A stretch of DNA of 64,000 nt, from contig CAJUKX010000003.1 of assembly GCA_910586975.1 (NCBI GenBank), positions 1 to 64,000 of the forward strand, read 5' to 3'. Made by a program: the position numbers and the translations under genes. A model generated the notes under the pieces. The model searched no databases, was not told the origin of the DNA, and worked only from the letters and a program-made list of their open reading frames with translations. The stretch's first letter is position 1. Each line of letters opens with the position of its first letter. Below, one piece after another: positions 1 to 9,000 of the stretch. Source of the stretch: an uncultured Muribaculaceae bacterium (GTDB lineage Bacteria; Bacteroidota; Bacteroidia; Bacteroidales; Muribaculaceae).

Positions 1-601
1 CGTCGGGATGGAAGTTGCCTGAACGCAGGGTTCTGTACAAGTGCAGACAAGCCCAGGCATCAATAGCCGCGTACTTCTGCTGCTGCTCTGACAACTCAGT
101 AGCTTCCCAATTTGACAACCGTTGATTTTTCGAAATCTTTTCACCGAAAACGATGGCGTAAATCTTCTGCAGCGAGATATCGTTGATATGGAAGTAACGC
201 ACATATTCCTGCAGGTCAATGAATCCCTGAGGGTCTATATCATCTACAAGACGGCGCATTACCGAGAAATCATCATGTACCGAAAGACCGATCTTGATAA
301 TTTCAGGGTCTTCAAGAAATCTGCGCAAATGTTCTGATATCCCGAGTTTATTTATACGGAACAAAAAACAATGGTCATCGGTAGACAGCTGCATCAGAGC
401 TACACCATGAATACGGCCACGATGAAACGAAGGCCTGGTCTCGGTGTCGAATCCTACCACCCTCGCACGCGTCAATTCCCGCAGAGCGACACGAGCCAGC
501 TCCGGGGTATCAACCACGGTTATCCCTACAGGACAGTCTACTATGGGCATTTCGGCCACAGTTTCCTTGCTAATGGCTATTGTTTGGGTAAGGGTATTCA
601 T
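1..601 (-). CDS. 3'-5' exonuclease, RNase D-like DEDDy family (partial)
   Basis: The gene starts at 601 and runs off the left edge, leaving 200 residues. A DEDDy exonuclease fold is visible: Exo I FDTET (D52, E54), Exo II in KIGLSVHDD (about residue 110) and Exo III YAAID (Y177, D181). These residues bind the two catalytic metals in RNase D and related 3'-5' exonucleases that trim RNA or DNA ends. The N-terminal 30 residues precede the fold and are not conserved in any way I recognise. The HRDC domain of true RNase D, if present, would lie beyond the edge; in Bacteroidetes this family is often a stand-alone domain. The gene is transcribed divergently from bioA, and a minus-strand TAACTTTG at 737-744 is its likely promoter, giving a leader of about 130 nt. 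The family call is firm; the substrate is unknown. Confidence 0.88.
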   Translation of the reverse strand, partial: MNTLTQTIAISKETVAEMPIVDCPVGITVVDTPELARVALRELTRARVVGFDTETRPSFHRGRIHGVALMQLSTDDHCFLFRINKLGISEHLRRFLEDPEIIKIGLSVHDDFSVMRRLVDDIDPQGFIDLQEYVRYFHINDISLQKIYAIVFGEKISKNQRLSNWEATELSEQQQKYAAIDAWACLHLYRTLRSGNFHPD

Positions 602-735
602 TTATCTTTATTAGAGTGCAAGCTTTGCTATGTAACTGTTAGCTGTTGTTTGTTTTAAAGTAAGTCCTGCGGGCCACGGCCTGACGCTCGCTGAACGACC
701 GGCGGCACAAGGCATACTCTTATTTTTATTTCAGT

Positions 736-766
736 GCAAAGTTACAAAAAAAATCTGTAACTTTGC
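736..766. promoter_or_regulatory. Back-to-back -7 elements of divergent promoters (exonuclease / bioA)
   Basis: A perfect 11-bp inverted repeat, GCAAAGTTACA (736-746) and TGTAACTTTGC (756-766), is separated by 9 bp. Each arm contains the Bacteroidetes -7 element TAACTTTG, one per strand (minus 737-744, plus 758-765). The symmetry is therefore explained by two divergent promoters and need not be a repressor site. The plus element ends 4 nt before the bioA ATG. Confidence 0.7.
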
Positions 767-769
767 CCT

Positions 770-2068
770 ATGAATTATACAGTGCATGACAATTGGGATC
801 GCCAACATTTATGGCACCCATATACTTCTACGCTTGATCCGCTTCCTACCTATGTGGCAGAAAGCGCCGATGGAGCTGTTATCAAGCTCGCCGATGGCAC
901 GCAGCTTATCGACGGTATGTCATCGTGGTGGTGTGTTATCCACGGCTATAACAATCCGCGTCTTAATGCAGCCGCCAAAGCTCAGATTGATAAAATGAGC
1001 CATGTCATGTTTGGCGGGCTCACTCATCGTCCAGCAATTGAACTTGGTAAGATGTTGCTTGAGGCAGCACCTCCTTCTATGAATAACATTTTTTATGCCG
1101 ATTCGGGTTCAGTTGCTGTAGAAGTCGCGATGAAAATGGCGGTTCAGGCAGCCATTTCGGCTTCAGGCGACCATAAAAAAAGTAATTTCGCCACCATTCG
1201 CTCGGGCTATCACGGCGACACATGGAATGCCATGAGCGTGTGCGACCCCGTCACCGGCATGCACGGCGCCTTCGGCCCGGCATTACCTGTAAGATATTTT
1301 GTACCGCAGCCCGCGTCGAGATTCGACGGCCCTTGGAACGAGGAGGATATACTGCCGGTTGAAGAACTTTTCAAAGAAAAAAGCCACGAAATAGCGGCAT
1401 TCATACTCGAACCCATAGTGCAGGGCGCGGGAGGCATGTGGTTTTATAACCCCGAGTATCTGCGCCGGCTCAGACAGCTGTGCGATAAATACGGCGTATT
1501 GCTGATTTTCGATGAAATTGCCACAGGATTCTGGCGCACAGGCAAACGCTTTGCCTGGGAATGGGCCGGAGTGGAACCCGACATAATGTGCATAGGCAAA
1601 GGCCTCACGGCCGGTTACCTTACTTCAAGCGCGGTTCTGACAACCAAAAAGGTTGCCGACACCATCTCGCACGGCGAGGCCGGAGTGCTGATGCACGGCC
1701 CCACATTCATGGCCAATCCACTGGCTTGCGCCATAGCGGTAGAATCACTTAAGATGCTCAATGAGCAAGATATGGCTTCGATCACAGCCCATATCGAAGA
1801 AAAGCTTAAGACTAATCTTGAGCCTGCCCGCAGTCTGCCCAACGTGGCAGATGTGCGTGTGCTCGGTACGATTGGCGTAATAGAGGTTGACCGTCCGGTA
1901 GATGTTGGAGAATTTCAGAAGCGATGCGTGACCCGCGGTGTATGGATACGCCCCTTCGGCAAAAACGTTTACATTATGCCTTCATATATTTTCAGTGATG
2001 AGCAGATTGACAAGCTGACCACTGAGATGATCGAGCTTGTAAAGGAATTACCTCAGTATGGACATTGA
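770..2068 (+). CDS. bioA: Adenosylmethionine-8-amino-7-oxononanoate aminotransferase
   Basis: This PLP enzyme transfers the amino group of S-adenosylmethionine to 7-keto-8-aminopelargonate (KAPA) to give 7,8-diaminopelargonate, the antepenultimate step of biotin synthesis. The 432-residue length is normal. Diagnostic motifs are HLWHPYTS and SSWWCVIHGYNNP near the N-terminus, the FYADSGSVAVEVAMKMA cofactor region, FDEIATGF, and the PLP lysine K277 in CIGKGLTAGYL. The ATG lies only 4 nt after a TAACTTTG -7 element, so the transcript may be leaderless. It is the first gene of bioA-bioF-bioGC-bioD, and its 3' end overlaps the bioF start by 11 bp, which suggests translational coupling. Confidence 0.97.
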   Translation: MNYTVHDNWDRQHLWHPYTSTLDPLPTYVAESADGAVIKLADGTQLIDGMSSWWCVIHGYNNPRLNAAAKAQIDKMSHVMFGGLTHRPAIELGKMLLEAAPPSMNNIFYADSGSVAVEVAMKMAVQAAISASGDHKKSNFATIRSGYHGDTWNAMSVCDPVTGMHGAFGPALPVRYFVPQPASRFDGPWNEEDILPVEELFKEKSHEIAAFILEPIVQGAGGMWFYNPEYLRRLRQLCDKYGVLLIFDEIATGFWRTGKRFAWEWAGVEPDIMCIGKGLTAGYLTSSAVLTTKKVADTISHGEAGVLMHGPTFMANPLACAIAVESLKMLNEQDMASITAHIEEKLKTNLEPARSLPNVADVRVLGTIGVIEVDRPVDVGEFQKRCVTRGVWIRPFGKNVYIMPSYIFSDEQIDKLTTEMIELVKELPQYGH

Positions 2069-3179
2069 AGCTACCCTGCGCGAACTTGAAGGCTCGGGAA
2101 ACCTACGCACAATACCGGCTGAAAGTACCGGCAATATTGTAGACCTTTCGTCCAACGACTATCTTGGGGTAGCCGCCGACAAGGAGCTGCGCGAGCGTTT
2201 TTTTGCCGAAACTCCGGTCGACAGGCTGTTGATGAGCTCGTCGGCATCGCGCCTGCTCGGAGCGTGCCAGAAACCCTACACCGACTTCGAGGCACAGCTG
2301 TCGCACGACTATGGCCACGGACGCAGCGCCCTGTTGTTCAACAGCGGTTATCATGCCAATACCGGTCTGGTGAGCGCCATAGCCGACAAATCTACACTTA
2401 TACTTGCCGACCGCCTGGTACATGCCTCAATAATTGATGGTATCAAACTGTCGGGAGCACCGTTTGCCAGATTCGCCCACAATGATTACGAACATCTCAA
2501 GCGTCTGCTTCTTACAAAGGCCGCCGACTATAATTCGGTTCTGATTATAGTTGAAAGTGTCTACAGCATGGATGGCGACACAGCAGATATCGATCAGCTT
2601 GTGCAGTTGAAAAAACTCCACCGCAATGCATTGCTGTATGTAGACGAGGCTCATGCCGTAGGCATACACGGGCCGGGCGGTCTGGGCGAGACGGCACGGC
2701 TGGGCCTTATAGATGATGTAGACATCATTGTAGGCACTCTCGGAAAAGCCCTGGCCTCGATGGGCGCATACGCCATACTCACTCCACAGCTGCGCCAATT
2801 TATGGTCAACAAGGCCCGGTCGCTGATATTCTCTACAGCATTGCCGCCGGCGCAGATATTATGGAGCCACTTTGTGTGGCGCTATATAACTGAAGCCGAC
2901 TTCCTGCGCGACAGGCTCCGGAACCTCTCGGGCTTGCTGGCCGAGGCAATACCGGGCGGAGAGCCGTCGCATATACGACCACTTATAACGGGCGATCCGG
3001 TGAAGGCTGTACAACTGTCAAAGGATCTGCTTGCCGATGGATTTAAGGTTTTGCCCATACGCACGCCTACCGTGCCACCCGGCACCGAGCGTCTGAGATT
3101 CGTGCTCAGTGCATCAATTGATGCCGCCGACATCCTAAGGCTCTCAAACGTATTACAAGGTCATCTTAAAAAGCTCTAA
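2058..3179 (+). CDS. bioF: 8-amino-7-oxononanoate synthase
   Basis: This alpha-oxoamine synthase condenses pimeloyl-ACP (or -CoA) with L-alanine to form KAPA, releasing CO2; PLP is the cofactor. The 373-residue protein shows LSSNDYLG near residue 30, SSASRLLGA, the VDEAHAVGIHG aspartate loop (about residue 195) and the PLP lysine K230 in GTLGKALASMGAY. The start overlaps the bioA stop region by 11 bp. It begins somewhat later than typical BioF proteins, with a shortened N-terminal arm. It acts between BioGC, which supplies pimeloyl-ACP, and BioA in the same operon. Confidence 0.96.
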   Translation: MDIEATLRELEGSGNLRTIPAESTGNIVDLSSNDYLGVAADKELRERFFAETPVDRLLMSSSASRLLGACQKPYTDFEAQLSHDYGHGRSALLFNSGYHANTGLVSAIADKSTLILADRLVHASIIDGIKLSGAPFARFAHNDYEHLKRLLLTKAADYNSVLIIVESVYSMDGDTADIDQLVQLKKLHRNALLYVDEAHAVGIHGPGGLGETARLGLIDDVDIIVGTLGKALASMGAYAILTPQLRQFMVNKARSLIFSTALPPAQILWSHFVWRYITEADFLRDRLRNLSGLLAEAIPGGEPSHIRPLITGDPVKAVQLSKDLLADGFKVLPIRTPTVPPGTERLRFVLSASIDAADILRLSNVLQGHLKKL

Positions 3180-3197
3180 AACGAACTTAAAGTTCTC

Positions 3198-4601
3198 ATG
3201 AACTACAGAATAACACACTCAGAAGGCTCATCGCGCCTTATCATAATATTTGCCGGCTGGGGTATGGACGACAATGTTTTCGACCATATCAGGCGCCCGG
3301 GCTACGACATTATGGTTATATGGGACTACCGCAATTTCTTCATCGACTGGAATTGCGTTTCCCGATATTCTGAAATATGTATTCTGGCGTGGTCTATGGG
3401 TGTATATGCCGCATCGCAGACCATACAGGCCATCGACAGCAAGATAACCAAGAAAATAGCCGTGGGGGGCACTTTGTTACCTGTAGACGACCGTTTTGGA
3501 ATCCCCGAAGCCATATATCATGGCACCCTTCAGGGGCTGAATGCCATAACCTTGCGAAAATTCTTCCGCCGGATGTGCGCGACCCATGCCGACTTCGATC
3601 ATTTCATGAATCATGCTCCAGGCCGTGAACTCGATGAATTGAAAGAAGAGCTTGCCGCCATAGGCGATCGCATTATACTCAACACACCCTCCAACATAAG
3701 GTGGGACCTGGCCATCATAGGCAACGACGACCGTATTTTCCCACCCGAAAACCAGCAGGCTGCCTGGCGCAAATGCAATGTTATTGTAAAGCGTATGCCT
3801 GAATGCGGGCATTATATAGACTTCCAACAAATAATCAACCATGAATTCATAGACAAAACCATGGTTGAGCAGCGGTTCAAGGCCGGTACTGCCACGTATA
3901 ATGATAATGCCGCAGTACAGATAGATGTAATAGAACGTATTGATGAGAAGATACGCCAATACGGCATTGACCGTGCGTTGATGCAGGCGCGCAACAATGT
4001 GCTTGAAGTTGGGTCGGGATCGGGCCTGTTGTCACGCAAGATAACACGATATATCAACGAGGCCTGCTACACCATGTGGGATCTGGCAGCTCCGGTGCCT
4101 GAAAATCTTCCGCTCGGACGCCGCTATATTTTTGTGAACTGCGATGCGGAGTCTGAAATAAATTCCGTGCCCGACGAGAGCGTGGACCACATAGTATCGG
4201 CATCGACCATACAATGGTTCAATTCGCCTGAAAACTTTCTGAAAAATTGCCACCGCATACTCCGCAAAGGCGGCTATGCCATAGTATCGACATTCACCCA
4301 CGGCAATCTTCACCAGATATCAGATATTACCCGTCACGGCCTTCCGCTCATCACCGCCGAGGGCTGGGCCAATATGGCAGCGCGATACTTCAACATAGTT
4401 GACAGCACGGCATACGAGCGCGACCTCGACTTCGACAATCCGCTGGATGCGTTGAGGCATCTGAAACTCACGGGCGTTAATTCACTTGGCCGAGCCTCAG
4501 AAATAAGCCCGCGCCAACTGATAGCACGCCTACCCATGATGCTCGACGGCAGGTATCATCTGACTTATAAACCTTTAATTCTGATTTTACAAAAACAATG
4601 A
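3198..4601 (+). CDS. bioGC: BioG-BioC fusion: pimeloyl-ACP methyl ester esterase / malonyl-ACP O-methyltransferase
   Basis: This is one 467-residue polypeptide with two biotin-pathway domains. Residues 1-215 form a BioG (DUF452) alpha/beta hydrolase with nucleophile elbow AWSMG (S66), an acid in GNDDRI (D177 or D178) and H205 in ECGHY. Residues about 222-467 form a BioC-type SAM methyltransferase with motif I VLEVGSGSG (268-276). In the BioC pathway the methyltransferase masks malonyl-ACP as its methyl ester so that fatty-acid synthase can elongate it, and BioG (the BioH equivalent) later removes the ester from pimeloyl-ACP methyl ester. The opening and closing steps are thus on one chain, in a domain order opposite to their use. 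Such fusions are known in Bacteroides. It lies 18 nt after bioF and overlaps bioD by 4 bp (ATGA). Confidence 0.93.
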   Translation: MNYRITHSEGSSRLIIIFAGWGMDDNVFDHIRRPGYDIMVIWDYRNFFIDWNCVSRYSEICILAWSMGVYAASQTIQAIDSKITKKIAVGGTLLPVDDRFGIPEAIYHGTLQGLNAITLRKFFRRMCATHADFDHFMNHAPGRELDELKEELAAIGDRIILNTPSNIRWDLAIIGNDDRIFPPENQQAAWRKCNVIVKRMPECGHYIDFQQIINHEFIDKTMVEQRFKAGTATYNDNAAVQIDVIERIDEKIRQYGIDRALMQARNNVLEVGSGSGLLSRKITRYINEACYTMWDLAAPVPENLPLGRRYIFVNCDAESEINSVPDESVDHIVSASTIQWFNSPENFLKNCHRILRKGGYAIVSTFTHGNLHQISDITRHGLPLITAEGWANMAARYFNIVDSTAYERDLDFDNPLDALRHLKLTGVNSLGRASEISPRQLIARLPMMLDGRYHLTYKPLILILQKQ

Positions 4602-5239
4602 AAGATAAGCTCACATTTTTCCTGACCGGTATTGACACTGACGCCGGCAAGACCTACGCCACGGCCTTTCTTGCCAAGAAGTTTATGGACGAAGGATATT
4701 CTGTAGTTACTCAGAAATTCATACAGACCGGCTGTACTGACCAATCAGAGGACATCGTAGCCCACCGCCGACTTATGGGCATAGACCTGCTGCCCGAGGA
4801 TATAGACCATACAACCGCACCCATTATCTTCAAGTATCCGGCCTCGGCACAACTCGCCGCCAGGCTCGACGGCAAGGAAATTGATGTGGCTCTTATCGAC
4901 CGTTCGCGCGAGATACTGTCGTCGCGCTACGATGTACTTATCATAGAGGGTGCCGGCGGTTTGATGGTACCTTTCACCGACGACTTTCTTACAATAGACT
5001 ATCCTGCCGGCCGCAATCTGCCCGTTGTGCTTGTAACCAACGGCATTCTCGGCTCTATAAACCACACAATTCTTTCGCTCGAAGCCATCAAATCGCGCGG
5101 CCTGCAACTGCCATATCTCATCTACAACCATCATTTCGACAAAGACAAAGTGATAGCCGAAGACACCTTGGGATTTATACGCAGATATATGGCAAGGCAT
5201 TTCCCGGATACGGAAATTCTTGAATTACCTACCCTATAA
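4598..5239 (+). CDS. bioD: ATP-dependent dethiobiotin synthetase
   Basis: BioD carboxylates 7,8-diaminopelargonate to close the ureido ring of dethiobiotin using ATP and CO2. The 213-residue protein has the P-loop GIDTDAGKT (residues 11-19) with the BioD-specific second lysine in TQKFIQTG, and the IIEGAGGLMVPF motif. The start overlaps the bioGC stop (ATGA), consistent with one operon. It is the last gene before a perfect palindromic terminator. Biotin synthase (bioB) is not in the window and must be elsewhere if the pathway is complete. Confidence 0.96.
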   Translation: MKDKLTFFLTGIDTDAGKTYATAFLAKKFMDEGYSVVTQKFIQTGCTDQSEDIVAHRRLMGIDLLPEDIDHTTAPIIFKYPASAQLAARLDGKEIDVALIDRSREILSSRYDVLIIEGAGGLMVPFTDDFLTIDYPAGRNLPVVLVTNGILGSINHTILSLEAIKSRGLQLPYLIYNHHFDKDKVIAEDTLGFIRRYMARHFPDTEILELPTL

Positions 5240-5276
5240 CAAAAAAGAGCATCGGCCGATGCTCTTTTTTGTTATA
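5235..5276. terminator. Bidirectional intrinsic terminator after bioD
   Basis: A perfect 42-bp palindrome centred on AGAGCATCGGCCGATGCTCT with A and T tracts on its two sides. It overlaps the bioD stop codon and separates it from the convergent barrel gene, so it can stop transcription from both sides. Confidence 0.9.
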
Positions 5277-5290
5277 TTTAAATTGTATTA

Positions 5291-5911
5291 TCAGAACAAA
5301 TATGCTACCTTGAGTGTCCACTGACGCGAGCGGGCAGAGTAGTCATCAAGCAGCTTGGTGCGGCAAATGTAGGTCATACCCCATGTATACGAGGCTGTCA
5401 CCTGCCAGTTCCTGAAAAGTTCGGCACCAACACCGGCCACCAGTCCGAGGTCGCCACCCGAGCACTTGAACGCGCCGGCATTGCTGTGACCTACCTGAAT
5501 ATCGAATTCGGGACCACCGAAAACTATAGGAGCGATTTTCTCTTCAAGACCGCCCAGACGGGTGTACTTGAAGCGGAGATGCAGAGGTATGAGAATATTG
5601 TGAAGCATCACATGTTCATTTCCCCAGCCGTCCCACGACCAGATGGGCTTCTGACCAAGGTTCACCTTGGCACTTTGCTGATTGTAAAGCAGACCGAGGT
5701 CTATACCTATACCTATGCCCGGAAACATCATTTCGGCCTGAATACCGGCCATGCCTCCGACCTGCTTGGAAACCGAAACTATATCCTGCTTGAAAATAAA
5801 ATCGTTGAGGGTTACGCCTACTACAGGGCCATATCGAAACTGAGCATTGCTCTTCACAGAAATCCCCATCAAGGACGATATTACTATGATAATTGCTATA
5901 AGTTTTTTCAT
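5291..5911 (-). CDS. Small outer-membrane beta-barrel protein (PorT/OMP_b-brl type)
   Basis: The 206-residue protein has a cleavable signal peptide (KKLIAIIIVISSLMGISVKSNA, cut before QFRYG). The mature chain alternates hydrophobic and polar residues with glycine turns and ends in aromatic KVAYLF, as expected for an outer-membrane barrel of about eight strands. GPVVGVTLNDF near the mature start and GGPEFDIQVGH are typical of the Bacteroidetes porin-family proteins usually named PorT-like. No enzymatic motif is visible; the role is probably structural or in envelope biogenesis. A minus-strand TAACTTTG at 5951-5958 serves as promoter, and it stands alone between two terminators. Confidence 0.75.
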   Translation of the reverse strand: MKKLIAIIIVISSLMGISVKSNAQFRYGPVVGVTLNDFIFKQDIVSVSKQVGGMAGIQAEMMFPGIGIGIDLGLLYNQQSAKVNLGQKPIWSWDGWGNEHVMLHNILIPLHLRFKYTRLGGLEEKIAPIVFGGPEFDIQVGHSNAGAFKCSGGDLGLVAGVGAELFRNWQVTASYTWGMTYICRTKLLDDYSARSRQWTLKVAYLF

Positions 5912-5950
5912 AAAGATATATTCACTTGGCTTTTGAGCCTATACGACCGA

Positions 5951-5958
5951 CAAAGTTA
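5951..5958 (-). promoter_or_regulatory. -7 promoter element of the barrel gene
   Basis: On the minus strand this reads TAACTTTG, the Bacteroidetes -7 consensus, 40 nt upstream of the start at 5911. Confidence 0.6.
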
Positions 5959-6010
5959 CGCCATTTTTCCAAATAATATGGCCGCTATCTACTTATTATT
6001 TGTTAAAATA

Positions 6011-6054
6011 ATAAAAACCGTGCTGAATAAGTTTACATTCAGCACGGTTTTTAT
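6011..6054. terminator. Bidirectional terminator downstream of the C10/LRR gene
   Basis: An 18-bp perfect stem (6011-6028 with 6037-6054) around ACCGTGCTGAAT with an 8-nt loop, flanked by A/T runs. It lies just past the stop of the minus-strand giant gene (6070). Confidence 0.88.
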
Positions 6055-6069
6055 ATCAGTATTAAAGGT

Positions 6070-9000
6070 TTATTTAATCATAACCTTGTAAGTCTGTGAA
6101 TTTACACGTACGATGTATATTCCTGAGTCAAGGCCTTCGACGCAGCCGTCTACTGAGTAAGCCACTGCAGCACCGTTAAGGTTGTATACAGTCGCCGCGC
6201 CTCCATTCACAAAGATTGTGTTGCCTACCACGCGTATGCCGGCACCGTTTGTTACAGTGTCGAAAATTCCGAGAGTGGAATCACCTTCTATATTATAGAA
6301 ATATTTCCAGATACGGTCGGCCTTATAGCTGTCGACTGAATATTCGGGAACATATACTGTAGCAGACTTGTAAATGCCGGTACTGAACACATTATCCGAT
6401 TCAAGCACGGGCGGAACAGGACGGTCAACAACAATTTTATTTATAGAGTTGCATGACTCGAATGCCTGTGCCGCTATGTTCATAGCCTGCTGAGCCTCGC
6501 GGCTTTCCACAGCGGTATCCTCACCCTCAATAGTGATGCTAAGCAGTGATTTGCAACCGTAGAAAGCTTGTTTGCCAATGTTGCGTACATACTTGCTGAA
6601 CACAAGGTGCTTGATATATGCGCAATCCTTGAACGCGCCGTCGGCAATGCTTGTAACCTTGTATTCCTCGCCATAAAGCTCAAATGATTCGGGCACCTCT
6701 ACAGTTCCGCTGAGGTTCTTTGCAGCCAAGGTTATCATACCTTCACCTACACCGGTTGCTTCAAAAGTATATGGCTTTTCTTCTTCCATTTCAACAATGG
6801 TACGGAACAGTTTCCAGCCCTCGGCTTTCTCGTACACGCTGCGGCATCCGTAGGGAACATAGAGCGGTACTATGTCGTAGTCATACTTGTCGAAGGGTGC
6901 GAATCCGTTTTCCATCTCCATCACAGGCGGTACGGGATTGTTGCACGATATGCGCAGCATGCCGTTGTGCGATGAGGTGGCGGGATCGGATGAATTGGCG
7001 GTGAATGCAAGGGCTCCTACACTCTTGACGCCTCGGCCGAGCCATATTGTGACAAGACCAGAGCAGTTGGCAAATGCCTCACGACCCACGTTGACCACGT
7101 TGGAGGGAACATCAAGATATACAATACCGGTGCAACCGTTGAAGGCATTGTCGCCGATATTTTCAAGGCTCGGATTGATTACAAGACGTTCAATATTGGT
7201 ATTGCCCATGAACGCTTCAGGACCAACGTTTATCGTACCGTCGATAATCGAATACATGCCTCCACGTTTTTTGATGGGATACTGCACAAGGGTAGATGTG
7301 GCCTTATTGTAGAGAACTCCGTCGTATGCAGCGAATGTTGTATTGCTGTAATTTACGTAGAACTCTGAGCAATTTTCAAGTCCAAAGAATGCACCACGGC
7401 CTATCTTGTTAACGCTCATCGGCAGATTTACAGTCTCAAGCATAGACTTGGCAAATGCAATGCTGTCGATTTCCTCGATACCGTTGGGCATGTTGATGCT
7501 GGTAAGCTTGGCCGATAGGAAAGCCATGGGGCCGATCTTCTTGACTGAGTAAGGCACATTGAAGTGGAGGTCGGCCGACATCTTGGCTTCGGGATAGCGG
7601 ATAAGCTCGGTTTGGTTGAGATTATAGAGAACACCATCTGCAGCAGAATAGTTTTTATTGAACTCTGCTACTATAATTTCCTTAACCGATCCCGCGAAGT
7701 TTGGCATTGCGATTTCGGTGACTGTACGCGGTATGGTAACCGAAACGGCACCGTCCTCGTCAGTAAAGCAATTGGCTGCGATACTTGTCACCGAGTAAGT
7801 CTGATCCTTGATTGTTACTGTATTTGGAATAATTACCACACCGGTGTAATTGCCGGGGATAACCTCGCAGGTCATATCGGATGTTATGCGATACTGAAGG
7901 TCGTGTACCTCCGGAGCAAGTTCAACGATGGTGTTGAACTTCTTCCATCCCTCGGCATTGAGATATGCCTCGCGGCAACCATCCTTCACATAGAGTACAG
8001 CATTGGCGTAGTCATTTTCGGTGAATGTCTCGTTTTCACCAAGAGTCAATGTGGGGGGAACGGTGTTAAGCGATGTCACCTTGGCAATGCTGCCCTGTGA
8101 ATCTGCGCTTGCGGTATTGAAAGCCGAAGCACCTATGGCGCTCACCTTCTGTCCCAGCGAAACGGTCTGCAGGGCAGAGCATCCGGAAAATGCTTCTTTG
8201 GCAATGTAGGTTACATTCTTGGGAATCTCGACAGAAGAAAGACCCGAGCAGCCATAGAACGCCCTTTCACCTATAGTAGTGAGGGTTGAGGGCAGCTGTA
8301 TTCCTGTAAGGAGCTTGGCGCCGGCAAAAGCCATCTCGTCGATTTGCTTAACGACTTCGGGAACGATGAACAGCGATGATCTCTTACCTGCCGGATACTG
8401 TATGAAATGTACCATATCCCTGGTAAGAATAGCGCCGTTGAATACCATATAGTCAGGATTCTTTGTATCCATGCGTATTTCAGTACAGTTGTTCATATAG
8501 GCAAATGCCTGCTTGCCTATGCTCGTCACTGTCTCGGGAATGTACATCATGGTCACTTCAGAGTATTCAAAAGCGTTGGCTTCGATTGTGGTGACGGTGT
8601 TGGTCAATGTCACCAAGCCAATCTTGCTGCCATAGAAAGCACCGCGTCCTATTGTGGATACAGTTTCAGGAATCAGATATTTTTCGGTCACTCTACCGCC
8701 GGGATAGCGCAGCAAGCTCTTTCCGTCCTTGCTGAATACCAGGCCGTCAACCGATTTGTACACCGGATTTTGCTCGCTTACTGTTATGGTATCGACAGTA
8801 TATGTGAAGTTCTGATAAAAGTCGATAGCTGTTACAGTCTTGGGAATAACTACAGAGGTGGCACCGTCGGGTGTGTTGAAAGCGCTGGCCTGAATACCTG
8901 TTACGGTATAAGCAGTCCTGCCTATGATGGTCTTTTCGGGGATAACGATACTGCCTTTGTAATTACCGGCTATGACCTCACAGGTTTTCAATGAGTCAGA

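Noticed and set aside
736..766. Inverted repeat before bioA as a BirA operator.
   Set aside because: Known BirA sites have arms of the TTGTAAAC...GTTTACAA type. Here the arms are the two TAACTTTG promoter elements, which explains the symmetry fully.
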